Below, piece after piece: positions 23,843 through 35,745 of a stretch of 64,000 nucleotides of DNA. The notes beneath the pieces were generated by a model. It had not been told where the DNA came from, made no database searches, and saw only the letters and a list, made by a program, of their open reading frames with translations. The position numbers and the translations under genes are program-made. This DNA is from Perkinsus marinus ATCC 50983. Lineage: Eukaryota > Perkinsozoa > Perkinsida > Perkinsidae. Position 1 is the stretch's first letter; every line of letters begins with the position of its first letter. The stretch lies in contig NW_003208496.1 of the NCBI RefSeq assembly GCF_000006405.1, positions 9,231 through 73,230 of the forward strand, in the 5' to 3' direction.

Positions 23843-25690
23843 CTACGTAAAATAAGCAACGGTCAAAATGATCAGGGCTATCAAGATGACAACCAAGACC
23901 ACACCTCCACCCCCGCTCGAGCTTTCCGAGGAAGCAGAGAGAGCCAAGCCGCCAATTTTCTTACTACAAGGTCGCCTGAAACAACGGGATAACATCTTCA
24001 GTCAACGATCTTCTTCATGCGACAATAGTCAACGCTGGACAATTGAACCTACTGAAGGGGAGCTGTTTCCCATCCTTCGTTGCAAACACAGCTTCCATTG
24101 ACTCTGGACCAAGAACCGTTATCGCCACAATCCACAACATCTGATGAAACTACAGCTGACAGTGTGCTCATTATGAAGACTAAAACCTAGAGTGGTGTAA
24201 GACTCACCTGGAACAACCGGTGTAGTAGTGAACGTATTGTCTCGCTTGACACCGTCATTATCCACTGAATTTGATGTTGTCGCCTGCGAAGTTGACGAAG
24301 AGGGAAGAGTACTGAGAATAGCCGATGTAGTCGAGAATACAGCAGGTAGCAAAGGCTTCTGCGAAGGACAAATACACTTTGGCGAGGTGGCGATGCTAGC
24401 AGAGACCGTAGAGGAAATTGCTAGTTTAGTGGTAGCTACGGTCGTAGTCCTGGCAATCACCGTAGTTCTTAGCATGGCCGGGGTTGTTTCTCGGACAGCT
24501 GCAACCGCAGTGGTACTAGCGGACATAATCACGCTACTGCTGGCAGCCTTGGTCGTAGTAGTGGCGACCGTCGTAGACGAGGACGTACTTGTGGTGGACG
24601 TTTTAGTGGTAGTCGTGGTAGTAGTGGCCTGGAACTCGATCCACTCCCGTCTCCGGACGAACTGCGGAACTATGAAGATGGCCTTCTCAGGACACCCTCT
24701 GAGAGAAACCAGTTGCAATGGGTAGAAACTTTAGACTCAGTCGATGATCGAAAGTCTCCCTCACCTCTTATTCAAGCTGGTGTCGTAAGGGGACTCACGG
24801 TAGAAACCAGGCATACACCAGCACACTTGTCTTTTCGCGTACCAGTTATAGGGACACCACGGTGGAGGACTATTATCAGGATACCCTGAAGCGAGCGAAT
24901 CCTATAGCAAGCCTCGAAGGTCGACTCACATGATACAGCACGCCACGCCCTGTTGCCTTTGACACAGCTTTCATTGACAGGCGGTCCATGAGGGGGGAGT
25001 AGGACAAAGCTTGGCTCCTGTTCATAACACCTGACACAGGTCCAAGGGTGCAATGCTTATCAATGGCAAGTAATTGTCATATACAAGAGAACAGCTCGCA
25101 GGACATGATATAAAGCTTACAGCCAATCTCTATTCTTCCGACCGTGATCGTTGCCAACATCATTAGGATCGAGTAGACAATCTGCGAAGGAGGATGGGAT
25201 GAAAAGCGCTTCACTTCACCAGGAGCAACTCACCGTATTGGTTGTAGAGTTTTGTGTAACCATCATCGTCCTGATGTTTCTCATGAAGACGAATACAAAA
25301 CCTGCGCGGAATTGTAAATTCGAAGCACCGACTGAGATGTTTAATAGCTTGAAATGACTCACTGTTTGATAGTCTTCTTACGAGCACCGTAAATCTCTGC
25401 GTCTTTCCATTTTCCATCGCACTCAGGTTTACCATTGTCTTTAACCCGTCCACGCCCATTGGCGTAGTGTCTGTAGTTCACATTTTCTGACTCGGCTTCA
25501 ACTCTTGGGCGCCCTGAAGTACAAAAAGCCAAATAGATCTGTAAGGACACCTCAAAAAGCCAGCCAAAGACTAGCCTGGTAAGTTCAACTTACATGCATT
25601 CTTGTCTTGACCAGGACGCTTAAGCCCAGCCGTAACAACGGAGGACAGTGAAATGACAATAGCGGCGAACTTGAAGGTGATACAGAGCAT
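23843..25690 (-). CDS. secreted Thr-rich, EGF-like surface protein, copy 2
   Basis: This is a tandem paralogue of 21033-22829. ATG at 25690 gives the signal peptide MLCITFKFAAIVISLSSVVT followed by LKRPGQDKNACK. Later exons are ECDGKWKDAEIYGARKKTI, CIRLHEKHQDDDGY, DCLLDPNDVGNDHG and KNRDWL, LLPPHGPPVNESC, and SPPPWCPYNWYAKRQ with CWCMPGFYRE. A Thr/Ser linker starts after CPEKAIFIVPQFV, then CICPSQ, then the EGF-like exon CGDNGSWSRVNGSCVCNEGW. The tail is GGGGVVLVVILIALIILTVA with TAG at 23843-23845. The cysteine framework is the same in both copies, while the linker and tail differ freely. This suggests a surface protein whose folded parts are constrained and whose stalk is not. The gene lies on the same strand, head to tail with copy 1. 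Confidence 0.7.
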
Positions 25691-26452
25691 GTAGACTTGC
25701 AGGTAATTTAACTATGTGGTATTCCCTTCTCTCCATGGACTCTGTACCGCACACAAGTTATAACTATTTCCTGTTGCTCTAACTCACATGCCAGCCGTTT
25801 CGTCCCCAACAACTCAGCCGTTTCAACTTCAGCCGTTTCATGCACCACAGATGCAACTCTAACCCTGGGTGTAAGCTGTAGGGGGACGCCGCTACGTCCC
25901 TTTAAGATTTATCTCAAAAGCATTGAGCATATCATACGTGAGCACAAGGGTTTCGATGACGCTGGTGAACCCGTCAGCGTAGTGATGTTGGTTCTCCGTG
26001 GTGAGATACTCTCATACCCTGTGTTTCTAGTTAGTCTCGTGTTCCTCAAAGATCGTCTGTGGGGGAACGGAGGGAACACATGCGGACTTTTAAGAGCTCA
26101 ATGTCTGTTTCTTGTCAAACTCGGCCAAGTTATCCCTAGCTAGGAAGCGCATGTGCATTACCCTGTAGGTTTTTGACGATTACGATGGAGCGGATGAGAG
26201 GAGAGTGAAAACACACAGACGTCTCCTAGGAGAACGAATCTCGCTATTCTGATGGCTTCATCAGATTCAACGTCACCGAAAACTCTCTTTCGCTCACGCT
26301 TGATCGACGCAACTCTTAATGACTGCGCATTTTCTACTAACCCTGAAGTACTCTTTTTACGTCGAACACGACACCAAAATTGTGGAACTGCGAGTAATAA
26401 CACTCGTTATGGTGAACAAAGGTTCATCACAAGGATTTTGAGAAGTAAACAT
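25691..26452. other. spacer with one possible plus-strand exon
   Basis: A plus-strand frame is open from about 25755 to 26143 with a protein-like part (PLRPFKIYLKSIEHIIREHK and VSVVMLVLRGE). It has no in-frame ATG and no recognised family. It also contains a repeated CAGCCGTTTC phrase near 25795-25830. It may be an exon of an undescribed gene. Confidence 0.25.
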
Positions 26453-27436
26453 TTACCAACGATCAACAGCTGCTTCGCCGTACTTCTCGATATCAGCGCC
26501 AGCATCAAACACCTTCACTGTTCTACGGTTCTTACTGAGGACCTACGAATGATATAACGTAGCATGTGACCGGAAGAGTAATTCAGAAGCCTCACCACAA
26601 GCGTCGGGATACCAGCCTTTCGCTGAGAGTCGCTAATTCCAATGTCTTCCATCTCCTTCTTAGCGCACACTCCTACCATTCACAGTATCATCCACTGAGC
26701 GATGATTGATGCAACTCACCATATTCTTTCTTTAACGTAGCACGAGTACGTTTGTCATTGAAAGGAACCCTCAGCCAATCAGGCATGTCATTCCGATGAT
26801 AAGCAATCTGCAATGACTATAATACAAACCACAACAAGCTTGATCCTCGGCTCACCTGCTCGTTCTCAGACTTGTCGCTAGACACGAATATGATTTCCAA
26901 CTTATCGGGATTCTTGGCTCTTACATCCTGGACAGAGCAAAGGAAGCAATTCTCCAATTCTCTCAATAGCGACTGAGTAGAACAGTCCAACGGTACGTTC
27001 CTTCACTGTGCGCGTAAAATCGTTCAAAATTGCAATGTAATTACAAAGCTAGTGGACGCTGCACCAGTATGTGGATGCCGATCGATACTGGGTACACTAG
27101 AAGTCGAAAATTCACAAGGGTCATCTCACCTCATAGAACTTCTTAACAGTTGGAGTGAAGGCTGTGCAATCGGGGCACCAATGAGCAGCAAAATACCTGG
27201 GAGAACCGTCAGGTGAGTCCAAACGACGACGAGTATTCTCTAAATACTCGTCGTTGTTTGGAATACTATTCAGACGCTGATTATCCCATGTGAACATGAG
27301 CTTAGAAAAGCATCGTTTTCGAGAGGACGTACAGCGCAACGATATCCTTCTTAAGCAGCACTTCATCAGCACGAACAACAGTGCCATCCTGTTTGAGGAG
27401 GGTTTTACCGGCTAATAACGACGCGGACATAACCAT
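26453..27436 (-). CDS. tryparedoxin/nucleoredoxin-like thioredoxin-fold protein
   Basis: A small thioredoxin-fold oxidoreductase, likely a dithiol-disulfide exchange protein. ATG at 27436 starts MVMSASLLAGKTLLKQDG, with VLLKKDIVAL at the exon end. A 136-nt intron (27197-27332) leads to the active-site exon YFAAHWCPDCTAFTPTVKKF, where WCPDC is the redox CXXC; trypanosomatid tryparedoxins usually have WCPPC. Then come KNPDKLEIIFVSSDKSENEQ, HRNDMPDWLRVPF, DIGISDSQRKAGIPTLVV with the conserved cis-Pro, and the end TVKVFDAGADIEKYGEAAVD with TAA at 26453-26455. Length is about 150 residues, normal for the family. There is no signal peptide, so a cytosolic role is most likely. Confidence 0.85.
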
Positions 27437-30154
27437 TTTTACTAAACAAGTCTAAGTCTTAACAACACCTATAATCCGAATTCAACAGCTCGACACAAAA
27501 ACTGTCCCTTTGCCAACTTTCTTTTGTCGGTTGAAGTTCAGTTGTTCATAGACATGGATTGATCATGTACCTCGTTGACTGTCACTATTCCAGAACCATG
27601 GTATGCATTTCTACCAGGCCCTTCTGATACTGTGCAATATGATTGGGTCATTCGTCCAACTACCAACAACACAACAACACTTCTGCATAATGCTGTCAGT
27701 CCGACCGTCGACAGTTATATCAGCAACAAGCAGCGACAAGCTGGATATAACTGACCGTAGAGGAGTATTAACTGACCAAACAAGAGCTAGGGTTGAGTTC
27801 TGAGCTCACTACATGATATGCGTTAACATCAAGCAATAAACTGGTGCACCTCAAGGTCAAACAACAGCAACAATAGAGGAAAATGGTGCTGATAAAAGTC
27901 TTGTAAAAATTACATAGCACTTACATCTCAAGACAACGTATATGGTAAACGATACCGCGCGACCCATACAGATCGTGCAGCAAGCAATAGACAAGCAAAA
28001 ACGGGTCCGACACGCAGCTTCAGTAGTTGGACCACAGCAATACCGAAGTAAGACAGAGCATCTATATTCCCCGACCGACAACTCCACAGCAAACTTCTTC
28101 TGGCCTCATCTTGTGTAGGAGGCCCAACCTATGTGGTACAGAAACCAGCTATAGGTAGTCGAACCAGAGAGGAGATACGTCGGGTTATAATGGAGCATGA
28201 GGGTATGAACAAACCTCACTCGGGAGATGGGGATACTGCGAACTCTCCCCATCAACCGAGTAGCCAAGATTACGACATACGCGCATGACGATTCCCAACG
28301 ACACCACGTCTATGCGATGCTGATAGTATCAGTGGTAATAGAGAGTTGTGAATAAACCCACGTTACAAAACGCCATGTGTCGGGAACCCTACATAAGGCA
28401 CATAAGGCGACGAGATGAGCAGCAACAGTACTCATAACGAAGACAGAAAAAGTGTAACGCTACGAAACCTCAAAAAAGAGAACATGTGATATACCCATGA
28501 TGATGATCACGGTGGGAGATGAGCAGTGCTTTGCCAAAAATATTGATACTGGTTCGAATGAGACTTCCACAGTACATACAATTACAGCAGTAGCACTACA
28601 CTCTAGTATCTATGATCACCACGTTAGTCTAATCACCGACTTCAACAGAGTCCAATCCTTCCACAGTGGAAGCTGATGGGCTCACATCATTCAAGTACTT
28701 CGAAATTCGTAGCGCGCTGAGAAGGAATGCATCATAGACAACGTAATCGAATAACTCCTCAGTGCCTTACCTATCGCAGCTCTCCACTCTTGACGATGCC
28801 GTGTCGCGATTGGACTTAGCACAGCGGCTGTCAATCGGCAAAGTCAACAACCTAGGCAACGCGGAGCTCTCCTCAACATGAATGACTTCCTTCCGAACGA
28901 GCTCCCTGTTGCCATACCTATATTAACAACGCTAAGATACATAACCAATCGAGGATTCCCATTACACAGGCTGGTCTTCCGGATGACCCAGAAGGTAGTT
29001 GCTCGCTATCCCAGCACTCGCTTCTTTAGGCTGTAGGACCTGCAGTCATGATGACACTCGACCGACCCTTAACACAAACAGGAGATATACACGACGACTG
29101 GCCCTGAACCCCGTATCACTAGTTTCCGTAAATTGCAGGGCGAATACATATGGGAGTTGTGCGCGAGCTTTATCGCACGATCGCGGAGATTCTGAGGGCT
29201 ACTCTCTGAACTCGCCTTCCGCGGTGCCCATCGAGACCTTCTCATTGATACTAGGAAACTACGACAACAGAAGATCTACTTCACCAGCAGTGATAACCAA
29301 ACAAGGGGGGGGGGGAATTATATGAAACTTGACGTCACTCTTAAAAATTCGTGAATCAAGAATTTCCGTAACTAGCCATACTAGGAGTAGAATACTGCTG
29401 CAACTGATACAGTAGGCAACGCTGCTGTGTATAGACAGATGGTAGTTATAGTGCAGATGCTCACCATCGGACTGTAACGACGAACCACTGTAGCAGCGCT
29501 CGCTGCACCAATGAGTTCGACGATGGAATTCTGCGTATAATGGAGTAAACAAAGACGGCGACTGAATGGAGAGAATTCGGAAGCACAATGTGGTATTTCA
29601 GACTAGTAAAAAATCAAATAGAACAACGATACGACTAGTTTGCACGGTCGGACCGGTTTAAGCATAGACTCTCATCTCTTCCGCAGTTTGCTGTCGAGAT
29701 GAACCATAAAAGCCGATTATAGGCGACGATCTTGACTATGATAATTACGACGACTACATTGTAGTAATATAAACGCTAGTTTATCAATCCTACAGCAAAG
29801 AAGGGGAATAAAATGAGAGATTTCATCAGCAGAAGCACCACCATAAAGAATGTCCGCAGTCAACCTCAATAAAAGTCGTTGCTATTGAGCTGTCTGCGAT
29901 ACGAGCACAATGTGATGGTTCCCGAACGGAGGAAGGGGGGCACAGATTGCCACCCGATCCATGATGGGAACTAAAGGTCGTCTCGCTAGTCACAACGGAC
30001 ACAGCGGGACGACAACGACTTTCATTTTTCTGAATATCGAAATTTGTTACATAGATTATAATAGGTACAATAATTGCTATTTCTGTATAAGTCATCACTG
30101 TTGCTGATAAACGACCGAACAGCAACAACGAACGTAGACTACGAAGATTGCTTT
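27437..30154. other. long gene-poor stretch
   Basis: In about 2.7 kb I found no frame with family resemblance. Open frames at 28999-29325 (plus) and 29259-29588 (minus) overlap each other around an 11-base G run (29305-29315). The region may be regulatory, or may hold a gene too fragmented to see by eye. Confidence 0.4.
29305..29315. repeat. poly-G homopolymer, 11 nt
   Basis: An uninterrupted run of 11 guanines inside otherwise unremarkable sequence. Confidence 0.9.
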
Positions 30155-30999
30155 TCACAGATCAGCAGAATAATCACTTTGCAACTGCCAGTGCTCTCCA
30201 TCGAAGGAAACGTCTACTGGGCTGTTGAACATGAATAAGTCCTGAGAAAAACCACACCGCCGAGTGAAAACTTCCACAAGGAGCTCTTCAATGCCTTACT
30301 TGAAAGGCCTCTCGAAGAATCGTGAGTTCTCGAATGAGAGTTTTACAACTTGGAGCGCTGACCAATTTGACGCTTTTGGGAAGGCAATGGTACGTGGAGG
30401 CAGCGGCCGCTTTCAAGCACGCTTGCCGTTCTTTCACAGAGTCTCCTATCGAAATCAACTAAATAGAGTACATCAAGAAGCGGGGTTGGTTTCGATGTTC
30501 ATACTCACCTGAGAGGGTTTGAACTCGATCCACAAAAGAGCGAAAGCTAGTAATTTCCACAACGATGAAGTGTCCGCATATTGATCCTCGGGGTACTGCT
30601 CCTCATACGTAGTTCGAGCTGATATAATGCGACACTGTCGCAGGACCTGTGAAGGGTAGTAGTGAGTTACTAGAATAGCCCATGAAGTAACCTTAGTCAG
30701 AGAGGGAAAGTAGGTTTGGGCGCTATACTCTACCCATCCCTCCTCAGAGTTGGTCACGATGACGACTGTCCCCACTTGGAGACAGCATTTGAGTAATTCT
30801 TCCACAACTCGAGCCAGCTCTTGCAACTCGTTCCTGATACACCAATAACCAACTTGCTCAGTTATCCACAGTGTTACCAGAGCTCCATCGTCATCACTGG
30901 TCGCGAGCAAATAACAAAGCTTGGAAAGAGTGTATCGTCCCAATCAAAGACGGTGACACCCGAGGCGCCTGCCCTACTCATAATTTTACGAATGCGCAT
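30155..30999 (-). CDS. HAD-superfamily hydrolase-like protein
   Basis: This is a predicted haloacid-dehalogenase-fold phosphatase of the group widespread in protists and plants. The first clear exon has VTVFDWDDTLFPS, the HAD motif I (D-x-D-x-T). A 44-nt intron joins MELW to NELQELARVVEELL; next is TVVIVTNSEEGWVEYSAQ, motif II (TN). A 45-nt intron gives LTKVLRQCRIISARTTYEEQ, then WKLLAFALLW. Further exons give LISIGDSVKERQACLKAA, the GDS block of motif IV, VKLVSAPSCKTLIREL, and the tail DLFMFNSPVDVSFDGEHWQL with TGA at 30155-30157. The start is uncertain: I use the ATG at 30999, but the frame is open further upstream to about 31296, where a tRNA-like remnant makes coding unlikely. Substrate unknown. 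Confidence 0.75.
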
Positions 31000-31260
31000 T
31001 GCACATCCCTGAGCTCTCTGCTGCAGGGTCCGCCTATACGACGTTCTGCGGCTGCTTAGAATTTCGAGCATTGATACGCGTCTGATTAAAGTCTGACACA
31101 AGTCAACTTCACCATCCAGTGGCTGTAGTCCACCCAAAACTTTCTGTATAAGATTCCTACACCTTTGCGACAAACTCCTGCCAAGACGTACACGAGAGAA
31201 ACAGGGTTGTAGAGCTAGAAGAGAAACGAAGGTTTTGCGCCGGCCTCTTTTGGGAAGAAA

Positions 31261-31312
31261 TGTCTTCACCGGGGATCGAACCCGGGCAAGATACATTTCA
31301 ACCAGTAAGACG
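31261..31312 (-). pseudogene. tRNA-like remnant (TΨC arm plus acceptor 3' strand)
   Basis: On the minus strand a perfect TΨC arm is seen: a CCGGG/CCCGG stem around TTCGATC, followed by TGAAGAC. The expected 5' acceptor would be GTCTTCA; a partial match, GTCTT, lies only about 50 nt upstream. There is no room for a normal D-arm and anticodon arm, so this looks like a deleted tRNA or a tRNA-derived element rather than a working gene. Confidence 0.35.
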
Positions 31313-31627
31313 ACAAAGGAAATATGCGGATCACGATGGCTTTGGCTCAGGCGTCAAGATCAACGAGTGATCCGGACACCATGTGGTTGATCTGTGGTCC
31401 ACAGACTGTGGATCAGGATCCGCATACCGACCCAGTTAGCGACCCTCAGCTGCTTCTCTAACTACACTCATATAACCTCTGTGTGTTGCAACGCAGCTCA
31501 GTGGCCGATCAGGCGAATTCATACTCAAGTGCTCGAACAATAGTACATTACCACAGATCACAAGGGGCGGAACATGCATTATCAGGTCAATGGGATCAAA
31601 AAAGTGATACATGTCAGCTGAACTAAG

Positions 31628-32663
31628 TCAGCTCCTTTGCTCATCGTCCCCAGCCATCGGTCGCACCAGGAGATACTCATACTCAGCAGCTATCTCTGCC
31701 GGCGCATCAGGGTCGAGCTCAGCTTCAGTAACCCCGCTGTGACCAAGAACCACCCAGGGCTGCTCACGCACTGAGCATTCCCTCAAGTGAGCTTCCTTCA
31801 TCATAAATTTCTTAATTTGACTCAGGAGGCGACCCTTGGGGAACATATTCACCTAATGAGGAGCCCAATTGACCCTGTATAGATGGTCCTGTCTTTGTAT
31901 TGCTACCCGAGTTCTATAAGCTTTCCCTCCTAACTGAACCCTAATATCAACATCGACGAAGTAGTCCGCCTGACAGCGCCGAGAAAACCGGTGTTCGTGA
32001 CACAAAGTAACTTCTTCAACGTGCCAAGCGTGTTCAGTACGCTACGACATTCCGGAGCTCATCAGCGGAAACCTACTGCTTGACTCTGTCGCCGTCTTTT
32101 TCTCCCCGTTATGCTCACAGAACGCCCAGTATTCGTCCCCACAGTTGGTGTTGATGCAACCACACAACGGCTCGTCGGTGCTTCAAAGACTAAACACTGA
32201 GATAGACTCTCGGAAATATAATTTGTTGTCTACTGTAATCATCTCGTCGCTTTGCAGGCGCTTCCTCAACTGCACTTGCTGACTTCTTTCCACCCTCCTC
32301 CAGCAGGTTGCCCTCTTCCTTAACATCCAAATCAGCAACAACATTATTGCATTTTTTGCTGCGACGACTTCGGTCGGCGTCACCAGAGAGCCTCTCCGCT
32401 GTAGGAGAAACCTCCAGCAGTGTGACGTTTCGAACCGTTTGCGGGGTCACATCACGTGAGCTATTATCATCAACCACCGACGCCTCAATGATGAGCCCAC
32501 TAGAAGCTAATGACTTTGGATTCGAACAACCGTTATCAAACTGACGCTGAAGGTGATCGATTCGACTAAGCACAAGGTCAAGCTTGGTGTGGACTTTCCC
32601 CAACTCGGCGAGCATCATCAACGCCAGGGCATCTATCGTTTGGCCGCAGCCTCGATCCGCCAT
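31628..32663 (-). CDS. unknown protein with helical N-terminus and basic middle; in-frame TAG near the end
   Basis: ATG at 32663 opens ADRGCGQTIDALALMMLAEL and a helical heptad-like stretch (LDLVLSRIDHLQRQF), then an acidic/Ser-rich part. A 44-nt intron ending GTGTTTAG joins DDY to IFEAPTSRC. A basic run, GRKRRRQSQA, could be a nuclear signal; a 35-nt intron then joins it to RTEHAWHVEEVTLCHEHRF. Next is a compact-looking segment, DYFVDVDIRVQLGGKAYRTR, ending VNWAPH and TAG (31853-31855). The same frame continues past this stop with NMFPKGRLLSQIKKFMM to a TGA-type end at 31628. So either the protein ends at 31853, or the stop is inside a very short intron. No family is recognised. Confidence 0.5.
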
Positions 32664-34881
32664 CAATGAGGCAGAAATAAACGCCGAGGAGACAACACGT
32701 AACTTGCTGAACTCAAGCGCCCACCTCTTGGAAAATTCCCCATGGTATAATGATCGGAGTCAGAAGTGCTGCCTACCCCAAACCTGGGCACGATGTGCAG
32801 GGGAATCAGCAGGCAAAAAAGAAGTACTGGCCGAAGATATGTTAAAAACGAGAACCGCGAAAAACTGCATCCGGTGGGAGCCGCCTGAAATCATGGAAAA
32901 AGTCATGTGAAAGAAACGTCAGGGTCGATGTTGTTACCCATTGACATACGAGTCAATACCATAAATCTTTCGAGTCTCTGAGGAGTAGCTCACCCGCTGA
33001 GCCTTCTTACACGAGTTGCTCTTTCTCAATCTAAATAGAGAATACTCAAGTCTGATACAATTGAATAGCGCCAACTCACATAGAGTTCGTACACGTATGT
33101 TGTCGTCGGCTATGAACCCTGTGGTGTATCTTCGCCATTTCAGCGTACGGTAAACCCGACGAAGTCTGCATAGAATTGACCTCCATATCAAACCAAGCCG
33201 TTTACCATGAGCATCCAGCTAAGAAAGCGTTCAGCAGCTCCCATCGCTACAGTGGACATACGTGCTACCGTCATAGACTGCGAGTTGGAGACCTAACACC
33301 AGCCCACAGTGACATATGACATGAACAGCTTAGTCACCTTATCTCCTTCAACAGGTCTCTTTCCATGCTTCAAAAAATATCCGACATAGGGACTGGATCG
33401 GCTAGCAGCTACAGCTGGCACCGCGAACTTCCGTGTAAATGACAGTAAGCAGTGCGACGATCGAGACCGGTGCTTCTGAGCTCTGCTACAGCAGCAAACA
33501 ACGATCGAGCAACAGCTTGGATAGGTACTAGCTACAATGAACGTGGATGGAGTCGGTCATGACTATGGTTGGAGTAAATTGACCCCCCATTGGGAGTTAG
33601 CCGCTGAGCTCTGAGCACAAGGAGACTGTTGGGAGATTATAAGGCAGATGCCTACAATAACTTCGCAGAGTTCAACGGCACATCAAGTCGAGTAGCTGAC
33701 AGGTTATCGTTCCGCTCGAACGGCAACGGGAACTGCTGCTTTTCCTTCAGTGCTGGAGAGTATCCTATCTCAAAGCACCTATTCACTCAGATGACCCAAC
33801 GGTTGATCTTCACTATCAGAGACTTACTTCCGGAAGGTGAGACAGCCGTTGCTCTCAGGAGGTGCCGCAACATCCATTTGACTGAACATGGTACGTCAAT
33901 CGTCGGCGATTAAACAAAACAATAAGGCGATAGCCAAAGTGGAAATCGACCGAGTACTGAGCATTTGAATGACAATTAAAATTGGAGCATTTCATCACTT
34001 AGTGAACCACACGTAAGCTCACCAGGGAAAATAAGGCGCTTTCCACGCCGATAACCATAGTCGGCGAGTGTCTCTGACACCCTCAACGTTGATCCCTCAG
34101 GAACTATCATATCCCTACCCTGGCGAATCGCCAGTGGCGATCGATCGTGATGGAAGTCACTGCATACCGTAACTTGAGCAAACTGTGAGGGTCGTATGTA
34201 CCGATTCGCTTACTCCCTAATGCCTACCTTAAAAAGAGTCAGTTTTAGAGGAAGCGTGGTTCGTTGAACCTAAGCTGACGACACTCAACACAGATGATCG
34301 GCTTCTTGTGAAGCACCAGTGCAGTCCCGGAGAACTTCGGTATTTAAGCAGGGATGGTCGAAGCGTCGCGCGCAATTAAATACAGCAGCTGCGACGGACG
34401 AAGAACTCGGGCGTAACCATCCTACATGGTCATAGTGAACATGGCAAGTGATATCCTCACCAGCGAAGATCAGACTCTAGAGCTCCTAGTTATACATGCC
34501 GTTAAGTGATGGAACATGCACTACGGGAGATAGCCTACTCGAGTACGAGAGCCGTGGATCAGCTCTCTATGAGGTTTCGATCAGCAAGGTCTTCAGGACG
34601 AACCTAGGATGATCCCGATAAGCCACCTTTGGCCCTGAAGTGATACTCCCATTGCGTCGACAATGGTATAAAATCGCTACTATCGAGTCTGTTAGGGCGT
34701 GCTCGGAGCACCAATACTGTCCTTTAGAACATCGAGGACAAAGCCAGAAGCATTCATAGGCAATATGCCGAGAAAAAACCACCTGGAAACTACGCCGGGG
34801 CCTTAGTGGAAGCCAAGTTTCGTCATAGTATGATGAAGAGTGTAGCTAGTTCAACACCAGGCGAGGTCAGATACGAAAAAC
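32664..34881. other. gene-poor stretch with unassigned open frames
   Basis: A plus-strand open frame at 33629-33913 lacks an ATG. A minus-strand frame at 34567-34782 has a CPRC...C pattern and a stretch (YWCSEHALTDSIVAILYHC) that faintly recalls DDE-transposase zinc ribbons, but it is too short to call. Nothing else is recognisable. Confidence 0.3.
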
Positions 34882-35622
34882 TCAGTCAACGTTGTGGCAT
34901 GTTAGAAGATTCATACGCAACATGATACCATGCGCGGTCGGATGCTGGATGCCCTCTTCCATCTGAATCACAGATGGCACAAGACTGAACCGGAAAATAT
35001 CCAAAGACTCACCACCGACTAACTCGGGGGTCTCCTCTTCGTCGTCGCCCTCACCTGTTCCTCTACGGAAATTCAGCAACCCCGACCATGCAGTCCGCAC
35101 ATCTGACATCAAGCCTATGGAGGCTGATGATACTAAAGACCACGTCTTCTGAGAGGAGTGGTATCACTGTCAGAACTCAGTGCAACTAACCTACTCGAGC
35201 TTCTCCTGCTGCCTTGAGAAGGGCAGCGTGACGGTTCATAGACACCCTTGCAGTGGTCGAGTCACCGCACAGAAGACAGGAGAGCTCCTCAGGTCCACAG
35301 TCAGCCCGCAGTGCTAGAAGGCACTGCGAGCACAACAGAGCCTATGGGAAGCAGTAAGCTCCTAGACAAGCAGATAGAGTTTACTCACTTCGCACACAGG
35401 ACAACAGTAGAAGGTTGAGACCCCCTCAGAGGTAGCACACCGACAACAGCAGTTCCGTGCGTCACTATCAAGACCGAAGACGACCTCGGCTGCCGGACCA
35501 GATGGGTGCGAGAAACCCTTAGCGGGGGTCTGGGAGGTGGACGGATCATCGTCGTCGAAAGGGTTGCCAACATCTGGTATCTCCAAAAGAAACGGCGGAG
35601 CGGTGGAGGAGTCACTCGTCAT
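34882..35622 (-). CDS. small Cys-rich zinc-finger protein
   Basis: ATG at 35622 starts MTSDSSTAPPFLLEIPDVGN. Introns of 47 nt (35342-35388) and 46 nt (35149-35194) both keep phase 0. The spliced product has paired cysteines over a short span: CCCRC, CCPVC, then LLCSQC, C and CLLCGDS. That is eight or more zinc-ligand candidates in a RING/PHD-like spacing, though the order does not clearly fit one class. The C-terminal exon holds WSGLLNFRRGTGEGDDEEE and an acidic stretch, ending LTCHNVD at 34882. It is probably a nuclear or ubiquitin-linked adaptor, but no specific family can be named. Confidence 0.6.
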
Positions 35623-35745
35623 AGAAATGGTAATGACAACTAAAGCAACAACGACAGAGAATAGAGGTCCTCGAATAGGGAGATGTATGGGACAAGGAGT
35701 GGATTTACACTCTACACAAGGCCTACTAGATGTAGAGGAAATATT

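Noticed and set aside
24228-24725. A 165-codon plus-strand Val/Leu-rich frame
   Set aside because: It is the antisense reading of the Thr/Ser-rich stalk of the surface protein (ACN read backwards gives Val/Ser codons).
31340-31365. A TTTGGCTCAG-like motif resembling the end of an alveolate spliced-leader sequence
   Set aside because: Only about ten bases fit, with no Sm site, donor GT in the right place or repeat array around it.
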